64,000 nt of DNA from Gracilaria gracilis. Taxonomy: Eukaryota; Rhodophyta; Florideophyceae; Gracilariales; Gracilariaceae. A program made the position numbers and the translations under genes. Shown piece by piece: positions 56,902-64,000 of the stretch (within the stretch, counting starts at the first letter, position 1; every line of letters starts with the position of its first letter). The notes beneath the pieces are model-generated. The model was not told the DNA's origin, ran no database searches, and saw only the letters and a program-made list of their open reading frames with translations. Where the stretch lies: NCBI GenBank assembly GCA_030374805.1, contig JARGSG010000246.1:1-64000 (forward strand), in the 5' to 3' direction.

Positions 56902-57354
56902 ATGAATCCTTACATGCTACAAGGATACAGATTGCTCTATGTACAAGACGAGTACTTATCGACTCACAAAAGTAAAATCTCTAATACTCCATTTACGCAA
57001 AACGTAATTGTATGGAACATAATACACATTTGCCTTGGGTTCTATCAAACCAAAGGCCCATTTGTTGAAGAAGTAGACTTCCAAATATTGTGCAGATTAC
57101 TAAGCGCGTACAGTCCGCAACTTTATGATGAGTATGAAGAAGAATTTATACTACAACTGTACTTAATAATAATTGGTACCTATGGTCACTACCAAAGAGC
57201 TGGAAACTATCTTCCGTGTATAAGAAACGCAGTAAAGGAATTCTATGAAAAGAATAAAGCGGAACCATTCAAATTGGATACAATAGACGCACATCCAAGA
57301 ATCCCATACCCAACTATGTATCCACTTCCTGCTGGACCAGCTCAACAGAAATAA
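56902..57354 (+). CDS. gypsy-2 accessory ORF A, unrecognised
   Basis: An intact 150-residue frame from ATG 56902, placed after pol where retroviruses carry env, but with no signal peptide or membrane segment. Key blocks are NVIVWNIIHICLGFYQTKGP, QLYLIIIGTYGHYQ and a Pro-rich C-terminus (IPYPTMYPLPAGPA). The second ORF shows the same blocks, so the two are paralogues. Predicted character is helical and soluble, mildly acidic in the middle (YDEYEEEF). I know no family for it. Its intact state beside a broken pol is notable, though short ORFs survive longer by chance. Possible roles are in the particle, in RNA handling or against host defence; all are guesses. Confidence 0.7.
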   Translation: MNPYMLQGYRLLYVQDEYLSTHKSKISNTPFTQNVIVWNIIHICLGFYQTKGPFVEEVDFQILCRLLSAYSPQLYDEYEEEFILQLYLIIIGTYGHYQRAGNYLPCIRNAVKEFYEKNKAEPFKLDTIDAHPRIPYPTMYPLPAGPAQQK

Positions 57355-57424
57355 GCATAAATAGGAGGCGCGGAGCAAAGAACAACGAGTTCTTCGCTCG
57401 CCCAACATCAAACGAGTTATCGAT

Positions 57425-57844
57425 ATGAGTTTGAACAGCAAGGATCTTGGACAATTACAATTCACTCAGATGAAACTAACCGACTGGCTTTTAGCCGTTA
57501 CCTCCGACCGAAATAAACAAAACGTTATACTTCGGAATATATTCCATATATCTTTGGCATACTATCAACTACATGGACCATTGATTTCTGAAATTGATAA
57601 AAACACAATACTTGCATTAAACGAAAGACATGAATCAAAAGTATGCCTTTCGCTTACTGAAAGTAGAATGATACAGTTACATTATTACATTATTGGAAGT
57701 ATTGGAAACTATCCAGAAGAACCGAAAGCGTATGTTCGCATTACAGAAAAAGTATCGTCATACTTACGAAAAGGAATAGGTTCACCACTTACATTAAAAA
57801 TTCCCAAAAACGGCGGACATTCATTTCTGCCCTATCCAAACTAG
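57425..57844 (+). CDS. gypsy-2 accessory ORF B, paralogue of ORF A
   Basis: An intact 139-residue frame from ATG 57425, 70 nt after ORF A. It shares the order NVILRNIFHISLAYYQLHGP, then QLHYYIIGSIGNYPEEP, then a C-terminal FLPYPN with ORF A (NVIVWNIIHICLGFYQTKGP; QLYLIIIGTYGHYQ; IPYPTMYPLP). The pair therefore arose by tandem duplication and diverged strongly, with retained spacing of the motifs. No signal peptide or membrane segment. Both lie upstream of the polypurine tract and inside the LTRs, so they belong to the retroelement. Function unknown. Confidence 0.7.
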   Translation: MSLNSKDLGQLQFTQMKLTDWLLAVTSDRNKQNVILRNIFHISLAYYQLHGPLISEIDKNTILALNERHESKVCLSLTESRMIQLHYYIIGSIGNYPEEPKAYVRITEKVSSYLRKGIGSPLTLKIPKNGGHSFLPYPN

Positions 57845-58006
57845 TTAATGAAGTACAAAGAATAAGAAAAATAAAAAGACACAAAAAGAACAAAAACAAA
57901 GAGAAAAACCCAAACGAAATTGAAAACTACAAGAAAAGAAAGACAAAAAACAATAACCACATAAAACAAAAAAGGAATTACAACAGAGTAAAATTTGAGG
58001 ACAAAT

Positions 58007-58025
58007 TTCTAAAGAAAAGAGGAGC
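58007..58025 (+). promoter_or_regulatory. gypsy-2 polypurine tract
   Basis: AAAGAAAAGAGGAG lies a few bases before the TG of the 3' LTR, the expected place for the plus-strand primer. The whole 57.85-58.02 kb stretch is A-rich. Confidence 0.7.
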
Positions 58026-58028
58026 AGT

Positions 58029-58419
58029 TGTAACATATGGCGATTTTGGAAGGGGCTTGGAAGTATTAACTTTGCCCCTTCTACGAGCATATGCTCAGGC
58101 ACTACGGCCACTGATTTATCAGTGCTGTATAAGTAAATAAAGTGACGATAAAGCCTTTATTGGCAGCGTTGTTTTTAGTAGTACTATCATCTATTTGTTA
58201 GGCTATATAAACCGTCTCGGACTTCTGTTCCCAGAAGTCCGGGCAACTCTCCTCGCACCTGCCCAGTCCCAAGGGGCTCGAGCTCATCAGCAGTCCCCTA
58301 TCCAGCGCGAGCGCGGTCAGACCAGAATCGTAGTATAAAGTATTTTATTTCATATATTTGAAAATTATATACATTACAACAGTAAGTTAAGTACACGCCT
58401 ACTGCGCACGATGATTACA
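58029..58419 (+). repeat. gypsy-2 3' LTR
   Basis: 391 bp, about 13 differences from the 5' LTR and no gaps. Confidence 0.9.
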
Positions 58420-58488
58420 GCTGTGCCTACTTTAGACAGCGAACCGCAGCCGGGCAAAACACCGTCCCGGTTATGTCTATTTCTCGTT
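58420..58488 (+). repeat. right terminal repeat, second part
   Basis: Resumes with GCTGTGCCTACTTTAGACAG after the gypsy-2 LTR and matches 35039-35108. GCTGT repeats the ACTGT at 39011-39015 with one difference, i.e. the gypsy-2 target-site duplication. Confidence 0.85.
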
Positions 58489-59067
58489 TCCACCCAGCCC
58501 CGCTTTGCGCCATTTCTATCAACATGTCTTCATTTTCTCGTTATGTGTTGTTATGACGCTCCGAGATAGGACTTCTATTTTGAAAGGCATTATTTCTTGG
58601 AGATGTCTTCAGTATTATTTATTGAGTAAACGTATCTTGAATCCTCCAAAGCAAACCAATTACAGTACACAATTATCTCGTATGACATCAATTTCTGTAG
58701 TACAATTCAAAAAGGAGTGCATTTTGCATGTAAGCTGAAAGCTTACTTTAGTTGAAAACCAGTTGCCATAACTTATGACTTGACGAAACAACTAAAATTA
58801 TAAGTTAGGCTCTCAAGTTAACGATACTGAAAACGCCTTTGGCGCTGGATATTTATTTGTTTATGTATGTGTCTCTGAACTAATATAACGTTATAGAGTT
58901 TGCATAGTTCTTCTAACTTATGAAACTCAATTTATCTGAAAGTGCTCAGTTTCAAAACTTATACTGTTTTAACTTCCTCAAAAACGGCGTTGTTGTAAAA
59001 CTTATACGTTTTAAAACACAAAATATAATCTATTTGTTGTACTTACATCTAAAAATTTTGTACTTAT
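58489..59067. other. AT-rich intergenic DNA
   Basis: Right flank of the tyrosine-recombinase element. A 77-residue frame at 58505-58738 has no recognisable features. Confidence 0.4.
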
Positions 59068-59947
59068 AAATAGGAAAGCAATCCGAAGAATATGGAGCGC
59101 CTCGAGTTTGTACCGCATGCGATAATGCCGACGAGATTCGTCCTGGACGTCTTACGCAAACACCAAGAGAAAAATTATGCAAATCTTTAGAAGTCCATAG
59201 AGAAGATGGAGCCAGTAACGCACCCACCGCTGAAGCCGTTGATGTACCTGAAGACAATTTAGAACCAGGAACAAATGGCAATTCTCTCATTAATAACGAA
59301 CCTTTTTTTATATAGATATCATTGGAAACAATAGAGATGAGTGCTCTAGTGATCCTGAGTTTTCAAACGGCACTGAGGGTGATCTCCAATACGCTTCTGA
59401 TGATGAAAACGGCGCGGGCTCGTTGTATGCTTGGGTAAAAATACCGCTGAAAACAAGAGATGTGCAGCTTGAAATTGATGATATTGACGAATTTTCTTCG
59501 TCCATTCTCGTGCAGGAAACTCTACATGTCTTGGAAAAGCTTGGAGAGAGACTGGGTATGAGTGTTGAGCCTCTGGTGAAGAACAATCCTTGTTCTCGAC
59601 ATGTTTACGATGTGTTTTTCAACCACAAAATGTTAAATGCGTTTGCAGAGGCTGCGGGTACTGGGTCTTTTCTGTCATGTTCAAGTCACGAGAGTCAAAA
59701 ACTTATTGATTACAGCAACCAAGACATTAAGCACTATTTCGAAGCTCTTCTGATGTGCGGAATATACGATTGTTCTCCACAAGAGCTGCTTGAAGTCAAA
59801 AATGTATCTCCTTGGTATGAAACTAAGGAAATAAGACGCCGAATATCGTTCCAGAAGTTCAAAGAAATAAGGCAGAGTTTGACTTCTTCTATTGGCTCAC
59901 TTCGTCTAGGGAGATGCGGACTTATGATTAGGTTTAAAAGACCTTAG
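59068..59947 (+). pseudogene. piggyBac-like transposase fragment
   Basis: An upstream stretch (about 59068-59300) reads as an acidic N-terminal region (VCTACDNADEIRPGRLTQTP, EAVDVPEDNLEPGTNG). It is followed by TTTTTTTATATAG, a plausible intron acceptor, and continues IIGNNRDECSSDPEFSNG. The frame to 59947 contains IKHYFEALLMCGIYDCSPQE, VSPWYETKEIRRRISFQKFK and EIRQSLT, matching the start of the DDE_Tnp_1_7 domain (the FigiLlyMGi...ms..rF..i pattern). The catalytic Asp-containing core is absent, so the gene is truncated. It ends before the next pair of transposon genes. Confidence 0.5.
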
Positions 59948-60204
59948 CTTCACTTCTGTCAAATAATACTACGAACCAAAACCAGTTTATGCGTGAATAG
60001 TAATCGCGATCTTTGAAAGAAAAGATGCCATTTGGCATAGCTAGCAATCTTTACTCTACGTTGTTTTCAAAAGTCCTTTAAAGTATATTGTAGATTAAAA
60101 CACATATGCACATATTCTATTGTTATCAATATAATACGGGACAAAAACCAGAACAGATAAAAAGGAGACAAAAATTAACGTGTTGCCGTCCATGTGTGCG
60201 TAAT
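59948..60204. other. no supportable gene
   Basis: AT-rich spacer. One end of the second Harbinger-type transposon should lie here, but I could not pick out a terminal inverted repeat. Confidence 0.4.
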
Positions 60205-61094
60205 TTACTCATCAACGTACTCAAATTCCGTTTTGTTTTTTCCACCGTGAGAGTATCGAGCTGTTTGACCTTTTAGTCTGACGTACACTACTCTCGTGTC
60301 ATCTTTAAAAGCAATGTTGTAATACTGCAATTCTGAAACAACGGCTTAAGGCAATGCAATTCTGCAGACGGACTTCACATCACTGGTTTTGAAATGTCTT
60401 CGTTCCTTTAGCGCTGTCTCAAAACCAATGTACTCGGGATGAAAATTAGTATACAAACCATGATTACCATGCTTCAACCACTTTGTATGAAGTTTTTCAA
60501 CATTAACCAATGCTACAGGCCACTTGATAGTCACTTCTAGTTCTCTACCGTCAGCAACAACCTCAAATCCTCCTTCTGAATTCCTGAAGGAAGATTAATT
60601 GCCAATGTACATCGACGTGTAGTCGTCTGTGCTTCCTGCCATTCGGATATTAAAAACAACGGTTTAAAATTATTGATGTCTGGATCACAACTAGGTTGAT
60701 TTTCTGAATCTCGAATACTATTGTCTTCCGGAATCATAGTCAAAGGTACTTCTTCGACATCCTCCAAGTCCTCCATGTCGCTTTCATCACATGCTGGAAC
60801 TGCTGTGGATCTCGTACGCAGTAAATTTCAGAGCAAAGTTTGTTAGTAGGTGCAAGAACGTTAATGTTGTAAACTTATCTTCTTCTTACCTTTGTCTTCG
60901 ACGACAGTTTCTCGCAATTCTCGAAATTTCTTCGTAAATATCGGAAGCTTATGCGCACGAAATACTTCATTGCTCGACCATACTTCAACGAGTGTTTCAT
61001 TACCACTTAACTCTCCATTTTGAAACATTGCGCGAAGCAGTTTAACCGCTTGGGAGTTCTTGGAAAGTTTGGGCGTGTAAGTCTTCTTCTTCAT
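60205..61094 (-). pseudogene. transposon partner protein, copy 2
   Basis: Starts at ATG 61094 (MKKKTYTPKLSKNSQ). Exon 1 has LLRAMFQNGELSGNETLVEV, aligning with FEERELSGYEFAADVYQM of copy 1. The proposed intron 60889-60803 (GTAAGA...CACAG) is phase 1, at the same place as in copy 1. Exon 2 has an acidic stretch, AINLPSGIQKEDLR, VTIKWPVALVNVEKLH, SVCRIALP, and IAFKDDTRVVYVRLKG near the end, in the same order as copy 1. A frameshift near 60535 and a TAA near 60355 disable it; the frame ends at 60205. Function unknown. Divergent placement from the transposase at 62366 suggests a transposon-encoded accessory protein. Confidence 0.65.
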
Positions 61095-62365
61095 GGTGAA
61101 AATCTTTTAGTTCGTCGGCGAGTTGAAGGCGTTGAGGTCTGTGCTCGCTTTACTTGGAATTTGAACGAACTCTTAATTGAACCTCGAGAAAAGATATAGC
61201 ATGGCCACGTTTACATACAAATTTCATGTCCAAATTCCGTTGCTTGTACTTATAGTATCACTAAGAAAACAAGGCGTATAAACCATAACAGATTCGGTTA
61301 CGAGGCGCAAAATAAGTGTAATGAAATTTATGTTTGAATCTGAGTTGAAAGGGAACCTCTTTCTCTTGAAAAAAGTAACACAGCCCTAATTTAAATATCT
61401 CCAAGTTCGTTATGAAATGTGGCAACGTCCTACAGGTTCTTAAAATGTCAGTGAAGCACGTAATATGTCAGTAAGACTGCGATATGATTGTTCGTAACTT
61501 TAAGAGGGCAAAAGATCTCCTTCACGATCTTTCTCCCCTAAAACCTCTCGCTTTGGAAGAAATGTGACATATGAGTGTGTGCTATATTGCCACACTACGC
61601 TGAAAGATAATACTGTCGTTCAAAGCGAAAATAAAGACTTTGTAACCGTAGCACACAAAAGTGTCTATTTGTTTTGAAGAGTTTCTAAATTTGTTCATTG
61701 AAATGGCGGTATATACGGCCCAAAAGCATAAATTATCGCTCTTGAAGGCACCATAAAGGCAAAAGAGGCACCCTAGTTCAGTACTAAAATGTATCCATCT
61801 TGAAGAAGTTCGTATTTTCATTTTCCAGACTAGGTTCTATGTACAGTCGAACATTTAATGGCCGTACAGAGTTAACTCTAAGGTAGCCAAAAGCCGTACT
61901 TCTCGCATAAGTTTTATCTTATATGATTTTGAACCTTTGAGCAAACCGCTAGATCTTTCTATGCTTCCTTTCAAGTCAGAGTGATACGAAATATGTAAGT
62001 CACGCCTTTTGTGAGATAGAGCCAACAAAGTATCAAGATCAATGTACCTTTGCCCGTGAGTATCGTTGCCGCATAAGAATTAAATGAATTACAGTACTTA
62101 GATCTCATTCAACTTTTTTACCATTTGTATGAAGGTATTTCAAAAATTATGGAGTACTTCACCAGATATGGACGTAACAATTTTGGTTACATCTACATTT
62201 TTAGCCCAAACCCTTTCATGAATTTGCAGGGGAGAAAGACTGCACGTGTTCAAGATTGAAAAGTCAAGCTCATAACTGTGTAAATAGATTCAGAAACCAG
62301 GAGTTCATCTAGTCTGTTGGTACTCCGAAGAAAGACAAGGTGGCCGCGTTCTTCTTTCAACAACA
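61095..62365. other. intergenic region between divergent transposon genes
   Basis: AT-rich, without supportable ORFs. It separates the partner gene from the transposase and may hold both promoters. Confidence 0.4.
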
Positions 62366-63266
62366 ATGTCCATATTAATCACAAACTCCTCGTTCCTTAG
62401 TGACGCAGAAAGGATCATACCGAGTTTGGCGTCAAAGTCGTCTTTACAAAAGCTTCGAATGTTCAGGTCTTTTTTTGGGGTCTCACCAAAAACATGTGAA
62501 GTGTTGTGGCGTCTCTTGCACCGTTTTTTTGTAGCGGACATACAACGAAATCATTTACTCTGGGGTCTTTTGTTCCTAATGGTCTACGCCACGGAAGCCA
62601 TTCATTCAACTTTGGCCAACGTTAACGAAAAACATTTTCGAAACAAAGCATGGAAAATTGTTGAACTACTTTCAGCTCTACGCCTTGTAAGTTATATGCA
62701 AAGCGGCTGTTTTCCCAACATTTTATATACTCACATTATAGAAGGTTAATTTGAACAAACGTTTGTGTGTGAGACCTCAAATCTTGAATTGTTTTATGTC
62801 AGTAGACGGAGTTGACTTTTTGATAAATGAACCGCAGCCATTCGACAAAATGTGGTATTCTCACAAACTAAAGAAGGCAGGACTTAGATATGAAATTGGA
62901 GTTTCGTTGGGGTATGGTAATGTCATTTGGGCTACTGGACCTTTTCCATGTGGCACGTACAATGACTTAATGATTTTTCGTTCAGATTTGAAGAAAAGAT
63001 TACAAATATGGGAGAAAGTTATTAGTGATGAAGGATATTGCGACAACTGAACGTCAAGAACATCAATTTGTCCATCCTCACTTTGTCGAGATATATTGAA
63101 ACGACAACGGTCAATGCACGAATGCTTTAACTCTAGGTGGAAAATGTTCAATGTTCTGAACAATCGATTTCGTCACGAACTATGGAAGCACAACTACTGT
63201 TTTTATGCAGTTTTAAATATCTGTCATGTTTCTGTTTCTCAAGGAGAGCCTATATTTACGGACTAA
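62366..63266 (+). pseudogene. Harbinger-type DDE transposase, copy 2, one intron
   Basis: Exon 1 62366-62686, intron 62687-62741 (55 nt, GTAAGT...TTATAG), exon 2 62742-63266. The splice junction falls at the same residue as in the 33.4 kb copy. The N-terminal part has HLLWGLLFLMVYATEAIHS and NKAWKIVELLSALRL. The core has CFMSVDGVDF (first Asp), WYSHKLKKAGLRYEIGVS, GPFPCGTYNDLMIF and VISDEGYCDN (second Asp in the classic D-x-GY form). After one in-frame TGA (63048-63050) it continues MHECFNSRWKMFNVLNNRFR (catalytic Glu) and SQGEPIF. The single stop may come from CGA. It is otherwise complete. Confidence 0.8.
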
Positions 63267-63421
63267 ATAATATTTTGTTATTTGATGAACACCATTTGCA
63301 TTTGTTTTAGGTTATTCCTAAAAAATCGTTTACATATGAAACTAGTAATGAATTAAGAAGAAAATTGTGAATACAGATTAAGCCCGACGCACTGTGCTAT
63401 CTATTAACGACAATTCTTAAT
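63267..63421. other. no supportable gene
   Basis: Short AT-rich spacer between the transposase and the ORF at the right edge. Confidence 0.4.
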
Positions 63422-64000
63422 GCTTTGGCGTCAATTGTTGCAGGCTGTGGCTTGGTTTTTTCGTTAATGGTTTCACCGGCCAGATATTAAAAACCGTTAG
63501 AAATTTAATGTATACAAGAGAAAGAGTTATTTTTCCGCCTCTCCCAGAAGAGAATGGGAGAGGTATTGGTAGTTTGCAGTGGGCCGACAAACGTATAGAC
63601 ATTCCCGTCTCAATTAATCTGTTAAAGCAAGCGGTGGCAAGTATTTTTAGTGATATATGTGTCCGACCTGGTTGCACAATTCTCGTACTTGACGATGATC
63701 AACTTCGTTTTGCCTCGAGTTATCACAAACATCTCCCATTTAAGCCTGGGGATGGAAAGAAAGGAATTGGTTGGCACGCCACCACAATGACTTCTACACT
63801 GACTGGTTTAACGGCTGCGATCCATAACTTTACCAGAGGTGAGACTGTTACAGAGACTCTTTCTTCCCTGTTGATGCTGTCCACGCAAACTACAAACCCC
63901 ATAATTGCAGGAGAGATGCTGTACGGATCAATTATTTCAATTGACAGAGCATACGCCACGAAAGATGTATTTGAAGCCATCACTTCAGGAAAGATCCCAG
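63422..64000 (+). CDS. partial ORF, possible DDE transposase of unknown family
   Basis: Open from 63422 to the window edge, about 190 codons, so the 3' end is missing. The first in-frame ATG is at 63508, but upstream codons also read like protein (LGFFVNGFTGQILKTVRN), and TTGTTGCAG at 63435-63443 could be an intron acceptor. Notable blocks are WADKRIDIPVSINLLKQAV, CTILVLDDDQLRFASSYH, LPFKPGDGKKGIGWHATTM, SLLMLSTQTTNPI and IISIDRAYATKDVFEAI. The Asp-containing strands LVLDDDQ and ISIDRAY, spaced by a Gly-rich turn, have the look of an RNase H-fold (DDE) transposase core. I cannot assign a family. Confidence 0.4.

Larger units (their letters stand above)
39016..58419 (+). mobile_element. Ty3/gypsy element with extra ORFs (gypsy-2)
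   Basis: AT-rich element bounded by 391 bp LTRs (TGTAACATATGG...GATGATTACA) differing at about 13 positions by eye. Target-site duplication ACTGT/GCTGT, 4 of 5. Order: 5' LTR, primer binding site, zinc-finger ORF, gag, pol, two paralogous accessory ORFs, polypurine tract, 3' LTR. A 12 kb CACTA-like transposon (about 44141-56165) splits integrase, so the element itself would be about 7.4 kb. Pol has several in-frame stops. Confidence 0.9.
34943..58488 (+). mobile_element. DIRS-order tyrosine-recombinase retroelement, split by gypsy-2
   Basis: Coding parts run gag (35171 on), RT-RNase H (to 37883) and tyrosine recombinase (to 38833). Direct terminal repeats of about 166 bp flank them: left 34943-35108; right 38915-39015 continued at 58420-58488. 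The right repeat is interrupted by the 19.4 kb gypsy-2 element. Removing that element and one copy of its 5 bp target site rejoins the repeat. Direct rather than inverted termini point to a PAT/Ngaro-like rather than a DIRS1-like layout, although I did not find a separate second repeat pair. All three genes carry stops or frameshifts. Confidence 0.8.

Overview
This window looks like repeat-rich nuclear DNA of a eukaryote. Evidence: spliceosomal-type GT-AG introns of about 52-60 nt, LTR retrotransposons with PBS sites that would pair with a tRNA ending in CTACCA, and several eukaryotic DNA-transposon families. A macroalga, perhaps a red alga, is my best guess from the mix of copia, Ty3/gypsy, DIRS-type, Harbinger-type and CACTA-like elements. 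That is an inference; no host gene here settles it. Several open reading frames in GC-rich parts start only at GTG or TTG and are not credible eukaryotic genes.

Layout. 1-8.2 kb is mostly GC-rich, with two short secreted-protein genes (734-1090 and 7509-8075, minus strand), a degenerate cysteine-containing locus (2.84-3.54 kb) and an unrecognised gene (4.6-5.6 kb) split by a probable solo LTR. 8.9-10.2 kb is a Harbinger-type transposase relic, followed by a run of unusually good hairpins (10.3-10.85 kb). 11.09-17.43 kb is a complete Ty1/copia element with an intact 1385-codon ORF. 18.9-19.8 kb and 33.4-34.4 kb carry two divergent genes (an unknown partner protein and a Harbinger-type transposase) that match a second pair at 60.2-63.3 kb; an 11.7 kb chromodomain Ty3/gypsy element (20.04-31.74 kb) appears to have split the first pair.

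34.94-58.49 kb is a nest three deep. The outer layer is a tyrosine-recombinase (DIRS-order) retroelement with 166 bp direct terminal repeats. A 19.4 kb Ty3/gypsy element (39.02-58.42 kb) is inserted in its right repeat. A 12 kb CACTA-like DNA transposon (about 44.14-56.17 kb) is inserted in that element's integrase gene. The inner gypsy element has unusual extra genes: a C2H2 zinc-finger ORF before gag and two tandem paralogous ORFs after pol. The CACTA-like element carries, besides its transposase, remains of a ZNFX1-type helicase with NFX1-like zinc fingers and two minus-strand genes. 58.5-64 kb holds a piggyBac-like fragment, the second partner/transposase pair and an unclassified DDE-like ORF running off the end.

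Most element genes contain in-frame stops or frameshifts. The copia ORF and the transposase at 33.4 kb are the exceptions. By my own eye counts, all three LTR pairs are about 96-97% identical, suggesting insertions of similar age.
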